From Pseudomonas sp. GM79 (lineage in GTDB: Bacteria > Pseudomonadota > Gammaproteobacteria > Pseudomonadales > Pseudomonadaceae), in the NCBI RefSeq assembly GCF_000282495.1, contig NZ_AKJE01000052.1, positions 1-42,909 on the forward strand: a stretch of 42,909 nt of DNA, in the 5' to 3' direction. This document shows, piece by piece, positions 16,230-24,900 of the stretch. The translations under genes were made by a program, and so were the position numbers. The notes under the pieces were generated by a model. The model saw only the letters and a list, made by a program, of their open reading frames with translations. It had not been told where the DNA came from and ran no database searches. The stretch's first letter is position 1. The number at the start of each line of letters is the position of its first letter.

Positions 16230-16676
16230 ATGTTCATTGGACGACTCGCCGAGTTGACCGGCTGCACACCAAAAGCCATTCGACTGTATGAACAGATGGG
16301 TTTGATAAACGAGCCGGAACGCGACGGTCGATACCGGACCTACAACGCTCACCATCTGGAGATCGTCCACCTCATTCGTAGAGCACAAATTGCCGGTTTC
16401 AAACTGGCAGAGATGAGTCCCCTGATCAGCGCCAAAAACAAGCTCAAAGCCTTTCCTTTGGCGCTGGCAAACGAAGCCGTCAACGCCAAGCGTCAGCAAG
16501 TGAAAGAAAAAATCGCTGAGTTACAGGCGCTGGACCTTCATTTGATCGAGCTCAAAGGCGAGATGAACTCATTGTTCGGTCCTGCACCGACGTCAATTCT
16601 TCATAAGGCTGAGTCGATCGCCTGCCCAGATAAACAAAAGCTGACATCAGCGCCTCTTCGGGCGGTCGCGGGCTGA
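16230..16676 (+). CDS. MerR family transcriptional regulator
   Basis: A 148-residue protein. Residues 1-70 are a MerR winged helix ('IGRLAELTGCTPKAIRLYEQ', 'GLINEPERDGRYRTYNAHHLE'), followed by a long dimerisation helix around 'KRQQVKEKIAELQALDLHLIELK' (described here by its core only, residues ~90-113). There is no cluster of cysteines, so it is not a classic metal sensor. The start has an AAAAAGGAA ribosome site. Its last 125 bases overlap the SDR gene on the opposite strand. The SDR promoter has the long 20-base spacer and central dyad that MerR proteins act on, so the SDR is the likely target. Confidence 0.85.
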   Translation: MFIGRLAELTGCTPKAIRLYEQMGLINEPERDGRYRTYNAHHLEIVHLIRRAQIAGFKLAEMSPLISAKNKLKAFPLALANEAVNAKRQQVKEKIAELQALDLHLIELKGEMNSLFGPAPTSILHKAESIACPDKQKLTSAPLRAVAG

Positions 16677-17595
16677 ACCCCAATTCAGTCTTCGCCTTGA
16701 CGATGCTGTACTCCTGCCGAACGTTATGGAACAGGCGCACCTGGCTGAGCAGTAACTGGGCAGGCTTGCCCGTCAGTTGCGCGGCCCGTTCCTGCATCCA
16801 GGCAATGCAGACCAATAGCCACTGCGGGGCTCGCGGTGGCTGGCGATAACCCGGCGAAAGCGCATTGGCGGCCTCGATCAGGTTGGCGAGCGACGATGAG
16901 CGCTCATTCGCAAGAATATAGCGCTGCCCTCCCCTGCCCTTTTCGGCGGCCAGAATCAAACCTTCCGCCACGTCGCGCACATCCACGAAATTGAAATGGA
17001 ACCCTGGGTCCAGCGGGACCTGACGCTGTTTGACTGACTCCAGAAACCCCATGGTATCGGTCAGTTGGGTCGCGTTTGGCCCCACCATCGCCGAGGGCAG
17101 TACCGACACCATCCAGAGCCCCAGGTCGTTGGCGGTCCGCCAGGCCATTTGCTCGGAGAGAATCTTGGATTTGTAGTAGGCATTTTCGGCCTCGTCATTC
17201 CAATGCGCTTCATCCAGAGCACTGCCGTCATGACCAACCGCGGCGACGGAACTGACATAGACGACACGCTTGACGCCCGCCCGTGCAGCGGCCTCCAACA
17301 CGCTACGTGTCCCCCGCACATTGGGCTCGACAATCTCGGTTTCCGGGCTTTTGGCCCAATGCTTGAAAACCGCCGCCACTTGAAACAGCACGTCGACACC
17401 GTCCAATGCCTTGAGCATTGCAAGCCCGTCCAGCAATTCGGCATAGACCAGTTCGCAATCAAGCCCCGCGAAGGGCGCCGTGTTACCGATGTCACGCACT
17501 CCGGCTCGGACTCTGTAGCCCTGACTGAGCAATGCTCTGACCAAGGTGTTGCCCAAGTGCCCATTGGCGCCCGTGACCAGACATAACTTGCTCAC
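16552..17595 (-). CDS. Extended SDR, NAD-dependent epimerase/dihydroflavonol reductase-like
   Basis: A 347-residue extended short-chain dehydrogenase. The cofactor motif is 'VTGANGHLG' at residues ~7-15, the catalytic serine region 'VYVSSVAAVG', and the Y-x-x-x-K pair in 'AYYKSK' near residue 145. It resembles dihydroflavonol-4-reductase and 3-beta-hydroxysteroid-type enzymes that act on ketones or lactols with NADP(H). The gene converges on and overlaps the MerR gene. Whether it takes part in making the polyketide is unknown; it is on the opposite strand and under its own promoter, so resistance or detoxification is equally possible. Confidence 0.83.
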   Translation of the reverse strand: MSKLCLVTGANGHLGNTLVRALLSQGYRVRAGVRDIGNTAPFAGLDCELVYAELLDGLAMLKALDGVDVLFQVAAVFKHWAKSPETEIVEPNVRGTRSVLEAAARAGVKRVVYVSSVAAVGHDGSALDEAHWNDEAENAYYKSKILSEQMAWRTANDLGLWMVSVLPSAMVGPNATQLTDTMGFLESVKQRQVPLDPGFHFNFVDVRDVAEGLILAAEKGRGGQRYILANERSSSLANLIEAANALSPGYRQPPRAPQWLLVCIAWMQERAAQLTGKPAQLLLSQVRLFHNVRQEYSIVKAKTELGFSPRPPEEALMSAFVYLGRRSTQPYEELTSVQDRTMSSSRL

Positions 17596-17643
17596 TGAAA
17601 CTCCTTCTTCTGGAAGAGAACCATTCTGTTCAGGATCGAGAAA

Positions 17644-17675
17644 ATCATAGAGTCTGTCCCGCAGGACAGAGTCAA
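17644..17675 (-). promoter_or_regulatory. MerR-type promoter with dyad for the SDR gene
   Basis: On the minus strand TTGACT (17675-17670) and TATGAT (17649-17644) are separated by 20 bases, longer than the usual 17. The spacer holds the dyad TCTGTCC-N4-GGACAGA at 17653-17670. This long spacer with a central dyad is the hallmark of MerR-controlled promoters. Transcription would start ~40 bases before the SDR start codon. Confidence 0.65.
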
Positions 17676-17828
17676 GCGTGTCTTGGCACGTTAGTTCGAG
17701 TTATCAGAAAAACATGCCGCCGAAACATTTAGACACATCTGAGCAACACAATATTTAGAATATTTAACACCAGCAAGCATGAAACGATCGTTCCAAGTTT
17801 AAAAAAACACCATATAAAACACCACCTT

Positions 17829-17856
17829 ATTCATCTGTCCCTTAGGACAGATGAAT
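17829..17856. promoter_or_regulatory. Second copy of the operator, perfect 12-base arms
   Basis: ATTCATCTGTCC, CTTA, GGACAGATGAAT: a perfect inverted repeat with the same TCTGTCC-N4-GGACAGA core as the SDR promoter site 176 bases away. It lies in AT-rich DNA between the SDR and the polyketide operon, so the same regulator may act on both sides of the spacer. No clear promoter boxes surround it. Confidence 0.6.
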
Positions 17857-18200
17857 CGTGTTTAGCAAAAAAAAATTTCGAATCACACTTGTTGAGTTAC
17901 AACGCGAGCACTGATAGCATTTCGCTACTGATCGAGAGCTCCACTCTTCGACTGATAACGCATGGACGCAGTAATGGATTTCAGCCCACAACTTTTATCT
18001 CTCCGCCAATTCTGCGAAGCGCTCTTCCCAACCGCTTTCCGTACGGCGATGTTTTTCTTGAGCGCTAACCTAAACATCAAGTCCTATCCTCACGCCCATC
18101 TTTAGTGCGTTTCCCGGCCGCTCTTGGCCCGGCAATTAAATAACTAGACAGCTTTAATAAAACGCAACCATTGCGACATTTCCGCGTGAACGATTAAAAA
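17857..18200. other. Intergenic stretch with no recognised gene
   Basis: Moderately AT-rich spacer before the biosynthetic operon. The only open frame of note is a 47-residue one at 17962-18105 (plus strand), with no ribosome site and no recognised domain; I do not call it a gene. The rest may be untranslated leader or regulatory DNA. Confidence 0.5.
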
Positions 18201-18206
18201 TATAAT
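18201..18206 (+). promoter_or_regulatory. Candidate -10 box of the polyketide operon
   Basis: A perfect TATAAT lies 21 bases before ATG 18228. A start near 18213 would give a leader of about 15 bases that still contains the AAGG ribosome site at 18217. No good -35 box is found at the right distance, so an activator may be needed, or the box may be chance in AT-rich DNA. Confidence 0.35.
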
Positions 18207-18227
18207 ACTTCGATCTAAGGCGTGCTC

Positions 18228-19556
18228 ATGTTCAAACCATTCGTCTTCGCTATTTCAGCGCTGCCTGCACTTGCGCTCGCCGGAGAGTTCAACTCCGACT
18301 CGAAGATTTCATACCAGACTGCTGAAAACATATCCGTCGACAAGCTCTCCAAGTCAGAAACACGGTTCTATAACGCGCTGTCTTACGAAACCGACACCGA
18401 TGCCCGTTTTCTGTTATCCACCCGCATCAGATGGAACATGAGTGGCCAACTTGAGCCAGGAGAACCCGATCAAACCGCGCTCTCGCCCATCAACGATGGC
18501 CGTAAGATCTATGACAACTATCCTTTTCAGTTCGAACTGCGTGAACTCTATTTCAGAGACACCCTGGGTGAAGACGGAACGCTGATTCTCGGCAAACAAC
18601 AAGTGGTGTGGGGCCAGGCCGATGGGGTCACGGTGCTGGATATTGTCAACCCCATGAATTACCGCGAGTTCATCCTCGAAGACCCCGAAGAAGCCCGCAT
18701 CCCGACATGGATGGCCAACATCGTGGTGCCGGTGGGCCAGTTTGATCTGCAATTGCTGTGGATCCCCGACCAGACCTACACCGACTTTCCGAATTACAAC
18801 GAAGGCGAATTCGCCATTCGTTCGCGGCGGTTGATACCCCAGGCACCTCCCGGGTTGACGTTGCCCGTTGAGCGACGTCGCGCCGAACGCCCCGACCGGC
18901 CCATTAAAGATTCTGACGTCGGCATGGCCCTGACAACCAGCGTTGAGTCATGGGATTTCTCGCTCAACTACATGTATCACTACAACGACGCTCCGTTCTT
19001 CGAAACTCAAGTATCCATGGCGGGTACGCGCCCGGTGATTGTTGTTCGCGAGCGTTATGAAAGAACCCATACCTTTGGTGGCAGTGCCAGTACTTCAATT
19101 AATGATTTCGTCTTGCGCAGCGAGTTGGCCCACACCACTCACCGCTCGGTAATCGACTACGACCTGAATAGCGAAAACGGACGATTCCAGACCAACGACA
19201 CCAGTTACGTCTTGGGACTTGATTATTATGGCGTAGAAGAAAGTGTATTCAGTGCTCAGTTCTATCAAAGCATCCTGGGTGAGACCACCGAGTACCTGCC
19301 ACGCAAGAAAGTCGACAGCATCATGACCTTTCTCTACCGAAAGGACTTGCTGCACCAACGAGACAGTTTTGAAGCCCGATGGCTGACCAACAATAATGAT
19401 GGCGATGGTTTGTTTCGTCTTCAGTACACATCGAAGCTGAGTAAAAACATTAAAGGAACCGTCGGACTTGATGTTTTTTACGGCGATAAGAATGGACTAT
19501 TCGGACAGTTTAATAACAATGACCGCATTCAGTTAAAACTAGACTTTTACTTTTAA
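18228..19556 (+). CDS. DUF1302-like outer-membrane beta-barrel protein
   Basis: A 442-residue protein with a signal peptide ('FVFAISALPALALA', cleaved before GEF) and alternating aromatic beta-strands up to a C-terminal F ('KLDFYF'), the ending recognised for outer-membrane insertion. The block 'LRELYFRDTLGEDGTLILGKQ' (residues ~108-128) and 'VVWGQADGVTVLDIVNP' match the DUF1302 family. I prefer ATG 18228, with AAGG seven bases upstream, to GTG 18222. In other bacteria DUF1302 proteins are encoded with RND/MMPL transporters and small periplasmic proteins, and here both occur at the other end of the same operon, so it probably forms the outer-membrane part of a lipid-moving pathway. Confidence 0.78.
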   Translation: MFKPFVFAISALPALALAGEFNSDSKISYQTAENISVDKLSKSETRFYNALSYETDTDARFLLSTRIRWNMSGQLEPGEPDQTALSPINDGRKIYDNYPFQFELRELYFRDTLGEDGTLILGKQQVVWGQADGVTVLDIVNPMNYREFILEDPEEARIPTWMANIVVPVGQFDLQLLWIPDQTYTDFPNYNEGEFAIRSRRLIPQAPPGLTLPVERRRAERPDRPIKDSDVGMALTTSVESWDFSLNYMYHYNDAPFFETQVSMAGTRPVIVVRERYERTHTFGGSASTSINDFVLRSELAHTTHRSVIDYDLNSENGRFQTNDTSYVLGLDYYGVEESVFSAQFYQSILGETTEYLPRKKVDSIMTFLYRKDLLHQRDSFEARWLTNNNDGDGLFRLQYTSKLSKNIKGTVGLDVFYGDKNGLFGQFNNNDRIQLKLDFYF

Positions 19557-19608
19557 CCCCCCTACCGCCAACGACCCCGAGTTTGCTTGGGACCGACTGC
19601 CTGCGAGA

Positions 19609-21294
19609 ATGAAAATGCAGACCATCAATCATAGATTCAGCCATGCAATGACCCAAGGCGATGCCGTTTGGACGTTCGCTGATACGAATTGCTCGTACAC
19701 GATTGCCGAAATAGGTGCGATTGTTGATACCTGCTCGTCGAAACTGGCCAGTCAGGGACTGCGGCGGCAGGACCGGGTGGGCCTGGTCCTGAACAACAGT
19801 ATCGAACTGGTCGGCTATCTATTGGCTTGCTGGCGATTGAACCTGGTGGCGGTCCCCCTCAGAACCAAATCGGGCAAATATCTGAACTACGCGGATTTCC
19901 TCGCCAGTTGTGACAGCTCTTGCAGCTTCAAACTGGTGCTGTGCGACGGTGCAATCACGGCCGAGGACATCGAGCAATGGCGTTCACGCACGGGTCTTGA
20001 GATTCACTCGGAGCCCACATTCAACCCTCAATGCGTGGAAGTACTGCCGCTGGGTGCAGATGTCCAGCCAGAGGACATGGCGATCATTCAGTTCTCTTCC
20101 GGCAGTACCGGTTTCCCGAAGGGCATCATTGTCACCCATGACATGATCATGAATCAGTTGAGGCACATCGAGCTGTCCCACAACGCCAGCAGGCACGGTA
20201 TCCCCATCAAAAACAGTGCCTCCTGGACGCCGATTCATCATGACATGGGCTTGTTTACCGGCGTCTTGTTGCCCATCTACGCCGCTTGCAACCATCTGCT
20301 CGCGACACCCGACTACTACATGCGCAATCCGGCGCGTTGGTTCAAGTTGCTATCAGAGAAACAGGCAGACTTGAGCTTCATCACCAATTCGGCGCTGGTG
20401 GCGGCACTTCGAACGGTGAAGCGTTTATATGGTGATGAACAAATTGATCTGTCCCGACTGCACCTCTACATCTCGGCAGAGAAAATCAGCGCGTTGGTAC
20501 TAAGAAAGGTCAGGGAGCGATTCTCGCCTTTGAAGTTGCTGCCGGAACATATTCACTCAGCGTATGGAATGGCTGAAAACAGTCTGGGCGCGAGTTGCAG
20601 TAAACTGGGTGAGCTCAAGATTCTGATAGTCAGCATTAGTCCCGACGGTGATGTGAAACTCGCCGCCAGTGAAGATGAAGATCGCATTGAACTGGTTTCA
20701 TCAGGACAAGCCAACGCTCGCCATCGCATTACGGTGCGCGACGCGAATGATCGCCCGTTACCGGAACTCAAGCTGGGCGAAATTAACATCGAGAGCGATT
20801 GCCTGACGCCCGGTTACTTGAACATGCCGGAGGCCACCCTCGCCAAACTGAAAGACTGTCGTCTGCGCACAGGTGACCTAGGGTTTTTCCATGAACAGGA
20901 ACTCTACTTTTATAGCCGCCAGGACGATTTGATTATCATCGGCGGCAGAAACATTGTCCCGGACGACATTGAAGAAACCATCGAGAGTTTTGACTTTGTC
21001 CGCGCCTCCGGCAGTGCGCTGTTGTCGATGGAAAACAGCAACACGGGTTTGATGGAACTTCACCTGGTGCTTGAGGGGGATGCCAATGACAACAACAGTG
21101 AGCGCGCGCAAAAACAGCAAACCCTGACGTTGGCGGTTCTAGACACTCACGATGCGTTGTTGAGTCGGGTTCATTTCTGCCCACGAGGAAGCATTGAAAA
21201 AACTTCAAGTGGCAAGAAGCGCCGGCGGGTCATACGCCAGCGTCTGATCGACAAGCAACTCGTTGCTTTTTCGGCGCAGCACACCAGTCCCTGA
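19609..21294 (+). CDS. Fatty acyl-AMP ligase (FAAL)
   Basis: A 561-residue adenylating enzyme. The ATP-binding loop reads 'SSGSTGFPKGI' near residue 167, followed by 'SWTPIHHDMGL', the version of motif A5 typical of FAALs rather than acyl-CoA synthetases. 'YGMAE' lies near residue 320, 'RTGDLGF' near 425, and 'TSSGKKRR' with the catalytic lysine near the end. FAALs activate free fatty acids as acyl-AMP and pass them to a carrier protein. The next gene is a discrete ACP, 66 bases on, and then the PKS, so this pair should load the starter unit. It follows the DUF1302 gene after 52 bases in the same operon. Chain length preference is not readable. Confidence 0.88.
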   Translation: MKMQTINHRFSHAMTQGDAVWTFADTNCSYTIAEIGAIVDTCSSKLASQGLRRQDRVGLVLNNSIELVGYLLACWRLNLVAVPLRTKSGKYLNYADFLASCDSSCSFKLVLCDGAITAEDIEQWRSRTGLEIHSEPTFNPQCVEVLPLGADVQPEDMAIIQFSSGSTGFPKGIIVTHDMIMNQLRHIELSHNASRHGIPIKNSASWTPIHHDMGLFTGVLLPIYAACNHLLATPDYYMRNPARWFKLLSEKQADLSFITNSALVAALRTVKRLYGDEQIDLSRLHLYISAEKISALVLRKVRERFSPLKLLPEHIHSAYGMAENSLGASCSKLGELKILIVSISPDGDVKLAASEDEDRIELVSSGQANARHRITVRDANDRPLPELKLGEINIESDCLTPGYLNMPEATLAKLKDCRLRTGDLGFFHEQELYFYSRQDDLIIIGGRNIVPDDIEETIESFDFVRASGSALLSMENSNTGLMELHLVLEGDANDNNSERAQKQQTLTLAVLDTHDALLSRVHFCPRGSIEKTSSGKKRRRVIRQRLIDKQLVAFSAQHTSP

Positions 21295-21360
21295 ATCACC
21301 CGGGCGCCTGTAACGCTCACCTTACCACCAATGCTATTTCACACATGGAGCAGTGACAGA

Positions 21361-21780
21361 ATGAACGAGCATGCACTTGACCCTCTGACTTACGCGCCCC
21401 CGGCCTTATCGTCAGTCACGCGTGAAACTGTTGGAAACTGGATTTCCAGTTGGTTGACCGAACGTGATTACGATGAGAGTCAATCGATTTCCATCGACAC
21501 ACCGTTCTCTGAAATGGGATTGAGTTCAATCGACGCCGTTGAACTCGCCGCTGAACTTTCCCATGTTTCAAAAGTGCAATTGGATTCGACGATCGCCTGG
21601 CATTGGCCCACCCCTGATTCACTGGCAGGTTATGTGGCCGATACCGCCAGGGCCTATGTGCCAACGTCGGCCGAGGAGCCCGCAGGGCACAACGCGGCTT
21701 TCTTGCATCTGGATGAACAGGGCATGGCAGAACTTCTTGAGAGCTTACTACACCCACACAGTTTGACGCCGGCCACGTGA
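21361..21780 (+). CDS. Stand-alone acyl carrier protein
   Basis: A 139-residue carrier protein. The phosphopantetheine serine lies in 'EMGLSSIDAVELAAEL' near residue 48, with the four-helix fold around it. The C-terminal ~45 residues go beyond a normal ACP of ~80 and include an acidic, leucine-rich tail ('LDEQGMAELLESLL') that resembles a docking helix. I use ATG 21361 with GGAG upstream; the frame opens at 21331. It should take the acyl chain from the FAAL and hand it to the first KS. The following 208 bases to the PKS hold no gene; a separate promoter there is possible. Confidence 0.87.
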   Translation: MNEHALDPLTYAPPALSSVTRETVGNWISSWLTERDYDESQSISIDTPFSEMGLSSIDAVELAAELSHVSKVQLDSTIAWHWPTPDSLAGYVADTARAYVPTSAEEPAGHNAAFLHLDEQGMAELLESLLHPHSLTPAT

Positions 21781-21988
21781 TAACACGCGGCCAGAACTAT
21801 CTGACCACTCGCTGACTTAAGTATCGAGCTGCGTTGCTCCTGAAAGAACCACTCCATTTAAATAAGCGCTGACCATCGATGTGCGGCCTCTTTCGCTGCA
21901 GGTTGGCTCGTGGTCACGGTTTGGCAATTTGCAGCACTTTTTTACTCGCCCTTTTGCGGGTGACGGCTAACTTCTTGAGATTAAAACA

Positions 21989-24900
21989 ATGAAATCGACA
22001 GACACTACAACTTCGGGAATCAAGGAGCTTCTGGAAAACTCTGTCTCCGAAATCCTCAATCTCAGGCAGAAAGTCCAACATCTGCAATCTGGCATCAACG
22101 AGCCTGTCGCCATTGTCGGGATCGGTTGCCGGTTCCCCGGCGGAGCGAACACGCCCGACGCATTCTGGAAATTGCTCGAAGCGGGTAACTGCGCCGTTCG
22201 CAATATCACGGATGAACGTTGGTCGGCCGAAGACTATTACCATCCGGACGCCGACATTGCCGGCAAAATCTATAGCCAGCATGCCGGGCTGATTGACCGT
22301 GTCGATCATTTCGACGCGCAACTGTTCAAGCTTCCCGCCCATGAAGCCAATCTGATGGATCCTCAACAGCGCCTGTTGCTCATGGTCTGCTGGGAAGCAC
22401 TGCGTAACGCCAACCAGAATCTGGACGCGTTGAAAGGCAGCAAGACCGGTGTGTTTTTCGGGATGAGCACCAGTGATTACGCACGCCTGGCCATCGATCA
22501 GAAAGCCCCCGAAAACATAGATGCTTATGCGTGCCTGGGGAATGCGCCTAGTGTCGCGGCGGGTCGTGTCTCCTACCTGTTTGGCTTCCATGGTCCGACA
22601 CTTGCCCTGGACACTTCCTGCTCCTCGTCGCTGCTCTCCGTGCATCTGGCCTGCAACAGCCTGCGTTCCGGCGAGTCGACAATGGCCCTGGCCGGAGGGG
22701 TCAACCTGATCCTGGCGCCGGAAAACAGCATCGGCTTATCCCGGATGCAAGCCTTGTCCCATCATGGCCTGTGTCGCACTTTCGATGCAGAGGCCGACGG
22801 CTACGTGCGTGGCGAGGGTTGCGGTGTCGTCGTATTGAAGACGCTGACGCAAGCTCGCAAGGACGGCGACCATATCTACGCGGTCATCCGCGGTTCGGCC
22901 GTTAACCATGACGGCGCCAGCAATGGACTGACGGCCCCCAATGGTCGCATGCAGCAAGAAGTGATCGAACGGGCGCTGAAAGACGCCCGAGTCAGCGCCG
23001 CCCGTATTCACTATGTCGAAACCCATGGCACGGGTACCCCGCTGGGCGACCCGATTGAAGCCAACGCCCTGTCGCGCGCCTTGCGCCGAGACCTGTCCGA
23101 TATTCCACTGGTCATCGGTTCGGTCAAGACCAACATCGGCCATCTGGAATCGGCCGCCGGCATCGCCGCGCTGATCAAGTTGACGCTCTCGCTCAAGCAC
23201 AATCTAATTGTGCCCCACCTGCACTTTTCCAAGCCCAACCCCCATATCAATTGGGGCGATAACACGCTCGTGGTTCCCACGCAAAGTCGTGCCTGGCCAC
23301 AAACCGACGAGCTCAATTACGCCGGTGTCAGTGCATTCGGGTTAAGCGGCACCAATGTCCACATGATCCTGTCATCGGCCGAGGAAAACACCGATACCGG
23401 CGAAGCGGATCCCGCCTCGGGCGTACTCACCTTTGCCGCCTCCACGGCTGAAACCGTGAAGCAAACGAGTCGCCGATGGAGCGAGTTCCTGCTTGAGAGC
23501 CCGCTGCCTTTTGCTGATGTCTGCAATAGCAGCAACGCCTATCGTCAGTCCGGAAAACACCAGCTCGCGGTGGTAGCCGAAACAGCAGACCATGCACGTG
23601 AACTACTTGCGCAATTTGCCGCGGGAGAATTATCCGAGCATGTTCACCATGGCATCACCCCGCTGCGCCGCCCGGCCGTTGCCATGCTGTTCTCGGGTCA
23701 AGGAGCCCAGTACGCCGGGATGGGAGAACGTCTTTACGCCACCCAGACTGTCTTCCGGGCAGCCCTCGATCAGTGCGACACGCTCTACATCGCCGAGGTC
23801 GGCCACAGTATTAAAGACATTCTGTGGGGCAGTCGCACGACAGAACTGAGCCAGACCGATTACACCCAACCCGCGATCTTCTGCCTTCAGTACGCGCTGA
23901 CCCGACTCTGGGCAAGCATCGACGTCAAACCCGCCGCGGTGATCGGCCATAGTCTGGGCGAGTACGCCGCAGCCTGTGCCGCCGGTGTTTTCTCCCTTGA
24001 AGACGGCCTGCAGCTGATCATCAAGCGAGGTCAGCTGATGACCGCACTGACGTCGCCCGGTGACATGCTGGCGGTGCACGCCGAGCGGCAGGCTGTGGAG
24101 CTGATGCTCGCGCCGTTTGCCGGCCAGGTTTCGCTGGCGGCCCAGAACACCCTCAATGACGTGGTCATTTCCGGTGACGCCTCGGTGGTTGCGCAGCTCA
24201 AAGCCAGTCTCGATCAACAAGGCATCCGTAACACCGCTTTGTCGGTCTCCCGGGCATTCCACTCGGCGCTCATGCAGCCCATGCTCGAAGCGTTTCGTCG
24301 TTATGCCGAGCAGATCCGCTACAGCGCTCCCACCGTGTCGTTCTACTCCACCGTCCTGGGCCGGCGTGTCGAAAACGAGGTGTGCGAAGCCGCCTACTGG
24401 GTCAATCAGGTGGCCGCGCCGGTGGAGTTTCACGCCGCCCTGCAAGCGTTGCTTCACGAACACGACCATTTGCTGCTGGAAATCGGACCGAGCGCGACCC
24501 TGGTGGATTTGGCCAGCCGCAGCCTGCCGCCAGGCGATGCACGTGCAACGCTGTATTCTCTGCGCAAGGGGCACGAAGACAACCGGGTGCTGCGCAACAA
24601 TCTGGCCCGACTCTACGTGCAAGGTGTGCTCTCGCGCATTCCCGCCAACAACGTCGTTGCACGCAAGCTCGCGCTGCCGTTCGAGGTACTCGATGAACAA
24701 CCCTACTGGATCGGCGGCGGAGCAAAACCACCGCTCAAGAGCAAGAAACGCCCTGCGACGCGCCTGCACTCGAATCAGCGCCTGAGTCTCTACCGGCAAT
24801 GGCACGACACCGGCAGTTTCCGCGGGCACCCACAACCGTTGATCGGTCGCTGGTTGCTGATCAGTGAGTCGGCCGACTTTCTGGCCGCCGTTCAGGACAC

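Noticed and set aside
17962..18105. 47-codon open frame in the spacer before the operon
   Set aside because: No ribosome site and no recognised similarity.
21781..21988. Hairpin near 21940-21965 before the large PKS as a terminator
   Set aside because: Stem of only six pairs with a wobble and no T-tract after it.
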